From Megaustenia siamemsis (lineage: Eukaryota > Mollusca > Gastropoda > Stylommatophora > Ariophantidae), in the NCBI GenBank assembly GCA_032433765.1, contig JAVIAB010000160.1, positions 37,970,223 through 38,034,222 of the forward strand: a stretch of 64,000 nt of DNA. The letters run 5' to 3'. The position numbers and the translations under genes are program-made. Positions 21,895-33,750 of this stretch are shown here, in pieces. Numbering within the stretch: the first letter of the stretch is position 1; each line of letters opens with the position of its first letter. A model generated the notes under the pieces. It saw only the letters and a program-made list of their open reading frames with translations. It ran no database searches and was not told the origin of the DNA.

Positions 21895-22530
21895 ATAATA
21901 TTAATATTACCAAATCATTATCAATGCAACCTGTCCAGAGTGTAGGCTCTGTTTCTTTTCAGTCTTTAATTACTCTTTAATGCCTTAGTCCCATCATGTT
22001 ATAGTTCGCCCTCTACTTTAATTTTCAGAAAAAAATTGTTCTTACTGTCTCAAAAAACCATCTTCTATCTTCTATACCAAGAGAGTGTTTTTTAGCGTTG
22101 TGGTTTTATTTTGTCGTGGCCTAATCGGTCTATTTTTTTTTAGTTCAACATCATTTTGTAAAATTACATTTCTGTGATTCTAAAAGAAATAGGATACTCT
22201 TTATACAGAGCTTTCCAGCAGGAGACAATCTGATCAATCGAAGGAGATCCCGTCTAGCAAGTGTTTCGGCCCTTTAGCTTCTAATGATTTCCTTATCTGT
22301 TGTTCGATTGTTCGAGAATTACTTCCCTTTGTCCAGACTGCCTTGAAGAACTTTTTTTCTTAAGTGCTCAAAAAAAATATGCGTAATACTCCTTTTTTTT
22401 TTATTCTTTGGAATTTAGATTTTACCAGAGCGATTCTGTGCTTTATTTTTGATTGCCCCATTCCCAATGGAGCACTGGGAGCACCATTTGCTACAAGTGA
22501 CAGTCAACCATCTGCAAGTTACTGTAAACT
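21895..22530. other. Unassigned intron
   Basis: AT-rich and T-run-rich. No element recognised. Confidence 0.4.
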
Positions 22531-22534
22531 AATT

Positions 22535-23622
22535 ACAAACATAATCAATAACTTAAAATATGCTGATAATACTCACATACTCATAATATATTACTAGCAG
22601 AAATTCCTGAAGATCTACAACAATTATTTAAAGAAATAAACATGACAAGCAAAAAAATATGGATTAGATATGAATATCAAAATGACAAAACTGTGATCAT
22701 AATTAAAGATAACACTCAAAACCTACAATTGGATATCAAAGTGGAAGAGATAGGCCTGGAGACAGTTCAGAACTACAACCCCCTTGCACATACTATAACC
22801 AGTGATGGAAACTACAAAGCAGAAAAAAAACAAAAGAATAAGAATGGCAAAAAGCGATTTTAATACCATGAAAAATATACTAACATCAAGGCAAATAACA
22901 CCAGGGCTAAAGATAGAATAGCAAAATGTTATATCTTCTCAACATTACTGTATGGTCCAGAAACATGGGCATTAGGAAAAAAAAACAGAAAATAGAAGCC
23001 TTAAAAATGTGGATTTGTTTGGGAAGAATTGGATGGAAAGAAAAGAAAACAAATGATGAAGTTTTAAAACAACTAAAAATTAAAAGAAAACTACTAAACA
23101 CAATTGGGAGCCGCGATAGCTCAGTGGTTAGTGAACTGGACTACCACGGACAAGGGGTAGGGTTCGATCCCAACCGACGGCTTCCGGGTTCACCCAGCCT
23201 TAAATGGGTACCGGATTTTTTTCTGGGAAAGTAAAGCAGCACGGGCGTAATACTGACCACATTACCCCAAAAATCATGTGCTGAAGGTCTGTAAAATATA
23301 GGGTCACTAACACCATATTTCCCTATACGCCACTTGGCGTGACGGGGGTACTTTACTTTTACTTTTTACTAAACACAATTCAAACGAGACAAATGAGATT
23401 TTTGGGACATTTTAAAAGACACAGTAGCATACTAAAAGTAATCTTGGAAGGGAAAATACAAGGTAAAAGAGGCAGAGGCAGACCAAGAATAACGTGGATG
23501 AGTAGCATGGAAATATGGACAAGTCAGCCTATTACAACCTGCTGTATCAAAGCAAGAGACAAAGTGGAATGGCGCTCCATCGTAGCCAACCTTCGATACG
23601 GAGACAGCACTCAATGATGATG
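22535..23622 (+). mobile_element. LINE-E copy, broken, split by SINE-1
   Basis: It begins at the RT motif C remnant NLKYADNTHIL (D to N change). Then come KNILTSRQITPGLKI, and after the SINE TIQTRQMRFLGHFKRHSSIL, KVILEGKIQGKRGRGRPRIT and WRSIVANLRYGDSTQ. It ends CAATGATGATGA. Many stops and frameshifts. Confidence 0.82.
23106..23367 (+). mobile_element. SINE-1 copy nested in LINE-E
   Basis: A 262-bp complete SINE with 13-bp TSD ACTAAACACAATT (23093-23105 and 23368-23380). The head is GCGATAGCTCAGTGGTTAGT, box B GGTTCGATCCC, and the tail CTTTACTTTTACTTTTT. Confidence 0.93.
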
Positions 23623-24415
23623 AATTCCACTCTGATTTAGTATATGTTAGGAAATTGCACCATGTTCTGCACCAAAGGCCCATAGCATCTGATTTCCGCT
23701 AGTATTTTATTTGGGCTTGCTATTCTTAACCTTTGAACTCTTTCCTGCCTGGCAGCAGACTGCCTTTTCTGTAGAGATATTCTGCCCTTAGATGGTCAGC
23801 CCTCCTAGGTTTATCAGAATCTGTCTGAGCTTTGCATTTGAGTTTTCTCTCTCATAGGTGGTCTGATATGAGCTCTTGAGCACTACCTGCCTGTTTTATA
23901 GAGGACAGAAAGAGGAGAAAATACTGAGAGGCACTTAACCCATGAAGTGGGGATGGATTAGTTCTTACCAGAGTAGGTACCACTCGCTGCTGGATTCTGT
24001 GTCTTCACTTAAAGGGTTCCATCTGCTTCTGGCTCTTTTGTCTGGCCCCTCATCAAGAACCTGTTGAAGTTGGGTGGCCCTGCCAGGAGCTAAGTTCCAG
24101 CTGGAATAGCTCCTCAGATCCTGGGGGTGCACAAGCCCTCCAACCACAACAAGGTGAGCCCAATGTGAGGCTTTAAAAACAAGGCACACACTGAGGACTA
24201 ATTAATGTTAAGCTGCTGTGATTGAGTAACTAAGTGCACTTACAACTGACCAGAATGTTCTGGGTTCAATTAGATGTGATGATTTCTTTCACATCAGCAA
24301 GGATTTGGGGCTCACACGGTCACCAATAATAAGTACCAGAGATTTTTATTTGAAAAGTAAGTTGTCTTGGTGTGTTACTTTGCATAGTCATTTCTAGATA
24401 ATTGTCTCAACAATT
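23623..24415. other. Unassigned intron with a possible SINE head
   Basis: 24208-24270 has a tRNA-like GAGTAACTAAGTGCACTTAC and box B-like GGGTTCAATTA. The rest is not recognised. Confidence 0.4.
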
Positions 24416-24426
24416 ATTATGTTAAT

Positions 24427-24679
24427 GGGGTGTCCAGTTAGCGCAATCGATAGGCGGTTGGCTTACCACGGCAACAGCCGGGGTTCGTACCCTGGCGAGG
24501 ACACCTGGGTTTTACTAATTCCCTAAAAATTAGTACCTCTGAAGACGAAGTAAATCTGCCTGCATGGCGAGGGGCATCCTGTAATGGGATAAAACAGACT
24601 TTACACGCAAAATTCAGTCCCACAAAATTGAGTGGGTGGGACTTCGTCAGAGGTCAAAGCTGACGAAAGCGAACGAACG
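24427..24679 (+). mobile_element. SINE-3 copy (tRNA-derived)
   Basis: A 253-bp element with an 11-bp TSD ATTATGTTAAT (24416-24426 and 24680-24690). The head GTTAGCGCAATCGATAGGCG with GGGTTCGTACCC resembles a tRNA. Its 3' end, GGGACTTCGTCAGAGGTCAA, is shared with SINE-2. It sits about 60 bp before EH exon 4. Confidence 0.88.
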
Positions 24680-24737
24680 ATTATGTTAATATAATGTTTT
24701 GTAATTGATGTTATTTTTTCTTACATTTCTTCTTCAG

Positions 24738-24783
24738 GATTTCAGAGTATGAAGAACACAAGCAACAAAAGATGTCACTGAAG
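24738..24783 (+). CDS. EH gene exon 4: start of coiled coil
   Basis: This is a micro-exon of 46 bases. The acceptor is a pyrimidine tract TTTCTTCTTCAG at 24726-24737 and the donor is GTTAGT. The two bases left by exon 3 plus its first base give Arg. It then reads ISEYEEHKQQKMSLK, strongly charged and helical, and ends in phase 0. Confidence 0.72.
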
Positions 24784-25285
24784 GTTAGTGTCAAGCAGTC
24801 AAATTAAGATGTAGGACCCAGTGTATATCTTTATAAGCCTTCAGAATGCCATTTTATCTGACCTAAGTACTTAATATTCCTTTGCCTGCCTGCCAGCTTG
24901 GCTTGCATGTCGATTAGCCTACGTCAGTATTTTCCTTTACCTGAGACCACCATTAAATACGTTTCAAAGTCGCGGATCCCAGCATTTATTTTCTTTTGTG
25001 CTTTCTTTCATTCATTCTATCTTTCCGTTTAGCTACAAAATATCATTACTATTCTTCAAGTCTTAGCGGACCCCTTGTGACGGCACTGACGACCTTTGGG
25101 TGGGTTTATATTGTTTTTTTTCATGTGAATAACATTTTTTGGATTGCAGCAGTTTTTTCAACTGGGTCCATACTTTTTCACAAATATAATTATCTTTTAT
25201 TTTTTAACTTGCCTCTATGTTTGTGTTAAATATGTCCACTGTTTGATTCCATGTTTCTGATTTCTACTCAACTAATTACTAATAG
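24784..25285. other. Unassigned intron
   Basis: AT-rich; no element recognised. Confidence 0.4.
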
Positions 25286-25289
25286 GACT

Positions 25290-26158
25290 TGAAATCAACA
25301 GGGATAAAACAAAAAGAATGAAAAATACCTCGGAGGACAATATATATCTAAACCTTTAGATGCTGAAAAGAGTAGCCCACTATATTGTGGCTATTGGTAG
25401 TAATATAGATAAAGAAGGTAAAACAAAGAAAGAGATCAGATGCAGGACACCAAAAGGAGATGTGAATTTGATAAAGCTGGACAAAATATGAAGATAAAAA
25501 ATACTAAACAAGAAAACCAAACGTAGAATATTCAACTCAAACGTCACTTACCTAATCTTACGAAAGCTGGAAAAGAACAAAAGAGATTGAGAAACAAATT
25601 AATGTTTTTGAAGACAAATGCCTAAGAAGAATACTCTGTGTACAATGGAATGAATTCAAGACTAATATAGAGATAGGAGAAATAGCCATGCAACCAACGA
25701 TCTCATCTACAATGGAATGAATTCAAGACTAATATAGAGATAGGAGAAATAGCCATGCAACCAACGATCTCATCTACAATGGAATGATTTCAAGACTAAT
25801 ATAGAGATAGGAGAAATAGCCATGCAACCAATGATCTCATCTACAATGGAATGAATTCAAGACTAATATAGAGATAGGAGAAATAGCCATGCAACCAACG
25901 ATCTCATCTACAATTAGGAAGAGAAGATTGACAACATGTTGGACATGTGCTAAGAAGGGACAACAAGAGAATTAAAAAACAGGCTCTTCTATGGGGAAAC
26001 ATCAGGATACAGAAAAAGAGGAAGACTTAGAAAGACACTAAAAAGAACACTTATAAGAGAAGCAAAGTTGGCAAGCAGAGACTCATTAGATGAGATCAAA
26101 CATCTCGCCAAGAATAGAGTTGGATGGCAAAAAACATTACAAGCCCTAGACGAGTGAC
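25290..26158 (+). mobile_element. LINE-Z copy, broken, with internal tandem expansion
   Basis: It reads IGSNIDKEGKTKKEIRCR early and GRLRKTLKRTLIREAKLASR then DSLDEIKHLAKNRVGWQ late, the C-terminus of a non-LTR LINE related to LINE-T. A 67-bp piece (25642-25913) occurs four times in tandem. Confidence 0.78.
25642..25913. repeat. 67-bp tandem repeat, 4 units, inside LINE-Z
   Basis: TACAATGGAATGAATTCAAG through CCAACGATCTCATC repeats four times, with a single change in unit 3 (GATTTC). Confidence 0.93.
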
Positions 26159-26290
26159 ATCAAATGGCACTGGAGGGATCAAAATCAAGAAAAAGGAATG
26201 ATTGATATGTTTGATATCTTCTAAAAAATATGTAAGAAAAGACTGATAAATTCGTTGTCTTTTTAAAATATAAAAAAATAACTGATACAT

Positions 26291-26500
26291 TTGTTGTCTT
26301 CTTAATATATATTGAAAATAATTGCAACATTTGTTGTCTTCTTAATATATATTGAAAATAATTGCAACATTTGTTGTCTTCTTAATATATATTGAAAATA
26401 ATTGCAACATTTGTTGTCTTCTTAATATATATTGAAAATAATTGCAACATTTGTTGTCTTCTTAATATATATTGAAAATAATTGCAACATTTGTTGTCTG
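26291..26500. repeat. 40-bp minisatellite, about 5 units
   Basis: The unit is TTGTTGTCTTCTTAATATAT plus ATTGAAAATAATTGCAACAT, nearly perfect. It ends about 40 bp before EH exon 5. Confidence 0.95.
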
Positions 26501-26540
26501 TAACATTACGTTCTTATAAACATTGTCTCAACATGTATAG

Positions 26541-26621
26541 GAAAAACGCAGGATTCAAGCTTCCCAAGAAGGTAGAAGGCTTGATCTAGCTAAAGAGAGA
26601 GTAGAATATCTCCAAGAGCTT
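26541..26621 (+). CDS. EH gene exon 5: coiled coil
   Basis: Exactly 27 codons in phase 0-0. The acceptor is ATGTATAG at 26533-26540 and the donor is GTAAGT. It reads EKRRIQASQEGRRLDLAKER then VEYLQEL, rich in E, R and K with heptad-like spacing of I, L and V. It continues the helix of exon 4. Confidence 0.77.
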
Positions 26622-26849
26622 GTAAGTTGGTAGTAGTAGAGACTTTTTGTTATAAAATTGTTAATAGTAGTCTTGACATAACATCTTAAGATCTTATGCA
26701 CTTCCTATCTGGATGGTGTTACAAATGTAGAGGTTTATAACAGAAATAGTAGGTTCCTACATAGGCAATTGAGTAAAATGTTAGTCTTTCAGCTCAGCAG
26801 TTTCCATTCTTAATAAATTTTAATTTATTTATAATATTAATAATCTTCT

Positions 26850-27260
26850 TCTTCTTCTTCTCCTTCTTTCCTTCCTCATTTGTCTTTCAGCATCGAGGGG
26901 AGATATAATTTGTGGTCCTTTGCTCTTTTGTTCACCTCTGCTGCTGTTGTTTCCTGGTGTTTCTAATATTCCATCAATTTATATTTTTCATGGTCGACCT
27001 TAGGATCTGGTTTTCTTGCAATGTTTAATGAAGGCTTGATGTGTTATGGTTTGATCTTTCTGCCTTATCACATGACCAAACCATTTTAACTGTTGTTTCT
27101 TTATATATTCTATGGTGGGGGTTATTCCTAGCTTTTTTCTCAGTTCTTCATTTCTGATCTTATCTCTCAGATTGTATCCTGTCATTCATCTAACACATTT
27201 TATATCAGTAGAGATTATTTTTTAATTGTGATTGCATCAAGGGTCTGGACTGGCATTGGT
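26850..27260 (-). mobile_element. LINE-R 3' end
   Basis: The minus strand reads MTGYNLRDKIRNEELRKKLG, TPTIEYIKKQQLKWFGHVIR and QKDQTITHQAFIKHCKK. The TTCTTC tail is at the left. Confidence 0.82.
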
Positions 27261-27357
27261 AGCACAAGTTGGGATGATCCGGTTTCCAGTTGTCCGAAAT
27301 GGCAGTTTATTTTACTTTTGGAGTGTGGATTATGTGATAAAAGTGACAAAAAAAATA

Positions 27358-27432
27358 TATTGTTATTATTATTATTATTATTATCATTATCAGTAGTAGT
27401 AGTAGCAGTAGCAGCAGCAGCAGCAGTAGCAG

Positions 27433-27467
<35 letters not shown>

Positions 27468-27484
27468 CCAGTAGCAGTAGCAGT

Positions 27485-27516
<32 letters not shown>

Positions 27517-27517
27517 A
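27358..27517. repeat. TTA/GTA/GCA triplet microsatellite
   Basis: Mixed TAT, AGT and AGC triplets for 160 bp. Artefact open frames arise in several frames. Confidence 0.92.
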
Positions 27518-27767
27518 TAACACAACACAATGACCCTGGCGAAGGAACACTCTAGTGATGTGACCAGATGTCCAACTCATCCAGTCTGGCTACAACTATC
27601 TTTCAGAGAATGGATGAAGAAAATGTGAAGATAGCAGAAACCTTGGGGAGACAGCATGAGAGAATGGGCATGCCTTGACATAGCTCACAATGAGAAATCA
27701 CAATCAGAGAGGGCTGAAGGAAGCTGGTTAAGGATTATGGGATTGGATGAGAGGAAGGGAGGGAGGA

Positions 27768-28048
<281 letters not shown>

Positions 28049-28440
28049 ATTAAGAAAATATTGACATGAGAAATGTCTGGGGGTCTCTGTAGACCAGATA
28101 TTATAACAACATGTGAGGCTGTATGCAAATGGTATTAAGTGCTAAAATAAGTTTATTAAACATGCACTAGGAAGAATACATTCTTGACACCATCAGGAAT
28201 AAGAAATACAGTACAAGAGGGAGATTCAGAAGAATTTGAATGCTAAACTGATACCATCTTCTCAATAGAAAACAAAAAAGAAATGTTATTAACATTTATA
28301 GATATGTCACTGATTGATAAAGAAAAAAAACCTTACAGTTGACAGCTAACAGCTACATAAGATATTAGAGTAAGTTATAATAAATTCTATTAATTAAACT
28401 ATGCAAAAGCCAATGACAATAGAGTCAATATGAAGTAAGA
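28049..28440. other. Unassigned intron
   Basis: AT-rich; no element recognised. Confidence 0.4.
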
Positions 28441-28443
28441 ATT

Positions 28444-29150
28444 CATCATCATCGAGTGCCGTCTCTGCAATGAAGGTTAACTATCATGGAGCGCCATTCT
28501 GCTATGTCTCTTGCTTTGATGGTGCAGGTTGTCATAGGCTGCTGATTTGTCCATCTTTTGATGGTACTTGTCCATGTTAGTCTTGGTCTGCCTCTGCCTC
28601 TTTTACCTTGTATTTTCCCCTCCAGGATTACTTTTAGTAGGCTATTGTGTCTTTTAACATGGCCCAAAAATCGCATTTGTCTTGTTTGAATTGTGCTTAG
28701 TAGTTCTCTTTTCATTTTTAGTTGTTTTAAGACTCCATTGTTTTCTTTTCCTTCCATCCAATTCTACCTATTCTTCTATATATCCACATTTCAAAGGCTT
28801 CAATTCTCTGTTCTGTTTTCTTGTCTAATGTCCATGTTTCTGCACCATATAGGAATACTGAGAAGATGTAACATTTTGCTATTCTTAGATTTAGCCCTGG
28901 TGTTATTTGTTTTGATGTTAGTATGTTCTTCATGACATTAAAATTACTTTTTTTCAAATTCCTCTCCATGGCTTCCTCTGGACTAGTACGTGATGAGGTT
29001 CCAATCTCTTTCACGGTGGTCAACAATATTCGTCTTTCGTGTTCTGAATATGCCTCATGTGTACCATACACTTTGCTGTTTTCGCTTTCTGGGCCGTTGA
29101 TTATTTCTGATTCATCCACCCCATCCATCATCACAGACTTTGACAGTAAG
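28444..29150 (-). mobile_element. LINE-E 3' half
   Basis: The minus strand reads NFNVMKNILTSKQITPGLNL, RIAKCYIFSVFLYGAETWTL, EAFEMWIYRRIGRIGWKE, then after a frameshift TIQTRQMRFLGHVKRHNSLL and VILEGKIQGKRGRGRPRLT. The best-preserved LINE-E in the window. The tail is CGATGATGATG. Confidence 0.86.
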
Positions 29151-29458
29151 AATTAATAATGGTTAAACAGGTCTATTTTATGATTAAGTGCAACAATTAT
29201 AGGTGCTATATCTTTGCTGTTTATTTTACATTGACATATATATTTACATAGACCATGTAAACAGTAAACCATAATAGACATGTGACACTCAGAGCAGACA
29301 AGCAAGCACAAATAGCAACACTACAAAAAAGAACTACAACAATTTGAATGAATTGAACAGGTCAAGGTATAAGACTATTAAAGGGGGAAAAAAGCTTAAG
29401 ACATGAACACAGACAGAAGATTATATAAAAAAAGCTCTTTAAATGTGTCTTTTCTTCA

Positions 29459-30480
29459 TTTCATAGCCCTGGGAGTGGATAGAATACCATTGACAAACTT
29501 CATCAACCTTCTCCATTTCTCTCTACCTTCATTTCATAGCCCTGGGAGTTGTTAGAACACCACTGACAAATTTCATCAAACTTCTCCATTTCTCTCTATC
29601 TTCATTCTATAGCCCTGGGAGTTGTTAGGACACCACTGACAAACTTCATCAACCTTCTCCATTTCTCTCTATCTTCATTCTATAGCCCTGGGAGTTGTTA
29701 GGACACCACTGACAAACTTCATCAATCTTCTCCATTTCTCTCTACCTTCATTCCATAGCCCTGGGAGTTGTTAGGACACCACTGACAAACTTCATCAATC
29801 TTCTCCATTTCTCTCTACCTTCATTCCATAGCCCTGGGAGTTGTTAGGACACCACTGACAAACTTCATCAATCTTCTCCATTTCTCTCTACCTTCATTCC
29901 ATAGCCCTGGGAGTTGTTAGGACACCACTGACAAACTTCATCAATCTTCTCCATTTCTCTCTACCTTCATTCCATAGCCCTGGGAGTTGTTAGGACACCA
30001 CTGACAAACTTTATCAATCTTCTCCATTTCTCTCTACCTTCATTCCATAGCCCTGCGAGTTGTTAGGACACCACTGACAAAATTCATCAACTTTCTCTAT
30101 TTCTCGCTATCTTCATTCAATAGCCCTGCGAGTTGTTAGGACACCACCGACAAAATTCATCAACTTTCTCTATTTCTCTCTATCTTCATTCAATAGCCCT
30201 GCGAGTTGTTAGGACACCACCGACAAAATTCATCAACTTTCTCTATTTCTCTCTATCTTCATTCAATAGCCCTGCGAGTTGTTAGGACACCACTGACAAA
30301 ATTCATCAACTTTCTCTATTTCTCGCTATCTTCATTCAATAGCCCTGCGAGTTGTTAGGACACCACCGACAAAATTCATCAACTTTCTCTATTTCTCTCT
30401 ATCTTCATTCATTCTTAGAGACTCTGCAACGTCGATGCCTGTCCATTGTTTGATCCTTTCTTCCTATCTCTTTCTGTCTA
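29459..30480 (-). repeat. 73-bp tandem array made from a LINE C-terminus, about 13 units
   Basis: The unit is CATAGCCCTGGGAGTTGTTA through CTCTCTACCTTCATTC. On the minus strand the rightmost unit plus flank reads RIKQWTGIDVAESLRMNEDR, EKWRKLMNFVSGVLTTRRAI, E, stop, a typical LINE ORF2 C-terminus. The last roughly 24 codons were amplified. The right group (GCGAG, CATCAACTTTCTCTA) and left group (GGGAG, CATCAATCTTCTCCA) differ. Confidence 0.88.
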
Positions 30481-30587
30481 CATAGTCTTGTAAATGTATT
30501 ACTACTAAAAATATATACACAGACTTTTTATTCAATTTTATTCCAATGAATCACTCTCTTAATGAAGAATTGGTTCTCATTTACTAG

Positions 30588-30697
30588 CTTGAGCTGTTCA
30601 AGAAACATGACAAAGAGGCAGGAGCAGAAAAATTACTGACAGAGACAATTGTCAAGGAAAATGCAGATATTGAAAAACAAGAAGAAATTGTTATCAG
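30588..30697 (+). CDS. EH gene exon 6: coiled coil
   Basis: The acceptor is CATTTACTAG at 30578-30587 and the donor is GTGAGG at 30698. Incoming phase is 0 and outgoing phase is 2. It reads LELFKKHDKEAGAEKLLTET, then IVKENADIEKQEEIVI, then the first two bases of an Arg codon. It is acidic and basic mixed, with no proline, so a long helix is expected. Confidence 0.78.
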
Positions 30698-31265
30698 GTG
30701 AGGTATAACAATGGCTGTCAGGAATGTAGACAAGGGAAGTGTTAGAGTGGAAATAACCAAATAAAGTAAAAATTACAATAAGCCTTGCAAGAACTCATTT
30801 CAATGGATGTGGAAAACACATCTACATAAACCCAATCAAAGGGAAATTGATATATAAGGAATATGTTGGGAATATATTTTTCTATTATATAAATATTATA
30901 TTAAATATATTATATATTAAATAGCTGAAGTAGATAGGAAGGAGGTTAGAACGTAAATATAAAGTAAAGTAAGAATAAAAATATGTCAAAGAAAAAATAT
31001 TGATTTTAAGGACAAAGAGAATATATATGTCAATCCCACTGAGGAAAGTTGGCATATGGAGAATATGGCATGAATAATTATTACCATCAATACATTTATG
31101 GCTAATGTGATGATTAATGACACTCAAAACTGCCAAATTTTCCTAGAGAATTTATTTTTTTATGTTTTCATATGTTGATGAACCATAATTCATATGAGTA
31201 GAAGAAAACTTGCCATAATGGGGAGTGAAATCATCTGGTTAGTAGACAAACAGATTAGCCTCTTT
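30698..31265. other. Unassigned AT-rich intron
   Basis: Nothing recognisable. Confidence 0.4.
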
Positions 31266-31417
31266 GTTCCTGCAATTTCATGAAATATGAAGCCACAACT
31301 CTAATGTGAAATATGAAGCCACAACTCTAATGTGAAATATGAAGCCACAACTCTAATGTGAAATATGAAATCACAACTCTAACATGAAATATGAAATAAT
31401 AGCCCTAACATGAAATA
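31266..31417. repeat. 26-bp minisatellite, left part
   Basis: AAATATGAAGCCACAACTCT plus AATGTG, about 6 units. Continues at 32346-32475 beyond the LINE-I insertion. Confidence 0.9.
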
Positions 31418-32345
31418 TGATAGCACCACGTGCTCAACACAGAGAAAGGTACCAGGCTAAAAAGAGGCAAATCATGGGTGGGCCGGGCAGAAGATGTCAT
31501 CAAACAGGTCTGTGGGCTTACCAATATCAGCGTTGGTGAGGAGTGGATACCGGTGCCTACGTCATTCAAGGGAACTTTCTCATGTATTGTCACACTCGAC
31601 AGGAAAAGTAGGGAACAGAACCCGGTCGTGGTTAATGCTGAGGTCAACGGTCTCATCTGCGATAATACCGATGAGAAAGATGCAGTCATCTATACAGACG
31701 GATCTGTAAGACGACACGAAAGAAGTGCATGGGCATTTACAGCACGCTCAGCAGGCAGAGTAGCCAAGGAAGACAGTGGTGCATACGCCATGACCACGAG
31801 TAGCATGACAATGGAGGTGATGGCAGTGACCAAGGCATTCAAATGGTTAGAGTCACAAGACTACACCCACGCATGTATACTGAGTGATTCGATGAGCATG
31901 ATAAAAAAGTGGAGGCGGGCTTTGTACGCATGCAATGGGTAGAGTCGTTGCAGAAATCCAAAATACGTAAGGTCACCTTTGTCTATGTCCCTGGACATGC
32001 GGGAGTATGGGGAAATGAGAGAGCGGACAGGTTGGCTAGCTGCGCTGTCGTTGAGGACGGGCAACCGATGGATTGGGCGGACATCATCAATGCCCTTCGA
32101 GATGTTGGAAGAGCACAGGACTTCGACAAACACAGATCAACGTCACTTCTTCGGATGATGGAAATGGGAGTTAAGATGGGCACGGCAAGAAATGAGAAAC
32201 TTGGTGGCCGTGTAAGAAGACTTATCAACCAACATAGAACTGGAGTCGTCAGTCGCTGGACACTGAGGGAATTGCTGAGGAGGGGATCTGAGCACCTATG
32301 GACATGTTCGGAGTGCAATGATGATGACCCGCAAATAACTCAATA
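31418..32345 (+). mobile_element. LINE-I second copy, 5'-truncated (RNase H end)
   Basis: It starts at HHVLNTEKGTRLKRGKSWVG and carries the RNase H block AVIYTDGSVRRHERSAWAF, TMEVMA, LSDSMSM and GHAGVWGNERADRL. One frameshift lies in an A-run near 31905. It ends HLWTCSECNDDDPQITQ with the same ACTCAATA tail as the 17-20 kb copy. It landed in a 26-bp minisatellite, which continues on both sides. CCCTAACATGAAATATGA on both sides is a possible TSD, but the host repeat makes this uncertain. Confidence 0.88.
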
Positions 32346-32475
32346 ACTCAATAACCCTAACATGAAATATGAAGCCACAACTCGAACATGAAAAATGAAA
32401 TCACAACCCTATAATGAAATATGAAACTACATCTCTAACATGAAATATGAAGCAACAACTCTAACAAACATGAAA
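32346..32475. repeat. 26-bp minisatellite, right part
   Basis: CCCTAACATGAAATATGAAG units, more diverged than the left part. Confidence 0.85.
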
Positions 32476-32821
32476 TAAGTGCAGTGGCTTGTGAACTATG
32501 GACAAGAAGCAGGAACCAACTGACTTCAAGGTTCACCAAGCTTGAAATAGATACTGGATAGTTGTTCAGAAAAGGAATGTTGTCTTGGTGTAGTGCTCAC
32601 CATATTATCCAAAATATCAGCGGATGGTCAAGATTATAGGGGCACTAATATAATGTTTTCTATACCTTCAAGGCATGACAGAGCATGTCTTTCTTTTCTC
32701 CTATAACTCTAATATAAGTAGAAAATGTAAGTACTCCATGAAAACTATTTTTAAAAGTGGGAATTTTCTGAAAGTCTGTTCTTTTTATGACTAACATATT
32801 AATAAACATTTTAATATATAA

Positions 32822-33445
32822 AATATCCATCCATCCATCCATCCATCCATCCATCCATCCATCCATCCATCCATCCATCCATCCATCCATCCATCCATCC
32901 ATCCATCCATCCATCCATCCATCCATCCATCCATCCATCCATCTATTGACCTTTTGAGCCATAACTAGCCCATAGGGAATAGACCCAGATACTCTTTCTA
33001 TTATCGAAATTTTTATTCTAGCAGTTTTCAATCCTTGTAAAAATCTTTTATCAAATTTCACAATTTGTCTCTGTTCTGTGCAAGCAACTCTATCTCATTG
33101 AGGGAGCCGATTCCTACTGTTCTTGCCTCTTTGATCAATGTTCTTCTCAGTGTCTCTCTGGGTCGGCCTCTTTTCCTCTTACCTGTTGTTTCCCACATGA
33201 GGGCTTGCTTTGTTATTTGGTTATTATCTCTTCTCATTACATGTCCAACATATGACCATCATCTTCTCTTGATTACTGAAGATATTAGTGGTTGATTGGC
33301 GTTTTCTCTAATTTCCTCGTTTGTTTTGAATTCGTTCCACGCTATACCAAGTATTTTCCTTAGACATTTATTTTCAAATGCGTTCAACTTTGTTTCTATG
33401 TCTCTTGTTGTTTTCCAGCTTTCAAACGCATACGTAAGGCTTGAT
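32822..33445 (-). mobile_element. LINE-T 3' end with expanded tail
   Basis: The minus strand reads NEFKTNEEIRENANQPLISS, GHVMRRDNNQITKQALMWET, TTGKRKRGRPRETLRRTL and [16 protein letters not shown]. Its 3' tail has become a pure ATCC repeat (32826-32943), followed by CTATTGACCTTTTGAGCC. Confidence 0.86.
32826..32943. repeat. ATCC microsatellite
   Basis: About 29 pure ATCC units at the tail of LINE-T. Confidence 0.95.
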
Positions 33446-33475
33446 TATTACAATTTTAACAAACCACCCCACAAG

Positions 33476-33750
33476 GCCTTGTGGCTCAGTGGTTAGTGTG
33501 CTCACTTCCTAATCAGAAGGGTCTGAGTTTGATCCCTAGAAGTGGCAGATATTTTTTTTTGGACTGACAAGTATCTGGGGTTCACCCAGTCTCTAAAAAT
33601 GTGTACTTCAGATTTTTCTGGGAAGTAGAGGCAGCCTGGCATGATACCGACCATATCACCCAAAATGTGCCATTATCATAGAGAAATATGGTCACTAACA
33701 TCATATTCCCCATATGCCTAGCAAGGCGTGGAGGGAACCTTTACTGTTAT
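33476..33750 (+). mobile_element. SINE-1b copy
   Basis: The head TTGTGGCTCAGTGGTTAGTG with GAGTTTGATCCCTAG, then GGTTCACCCAGTC, CATGATACCGACCATATCA and the 3' end CCTAGCAAGGCGTGGAGG. It shares the head and middle of SINE-1 but has its own 3' end. Confidence 0.85.

Noticed and set aside
23106..23180. tRNA gene (box A and box B present)
   Set aside because: It is the head of a SINE with body, tail and TSD, repeated many times; no proper acceptor stem was seen.
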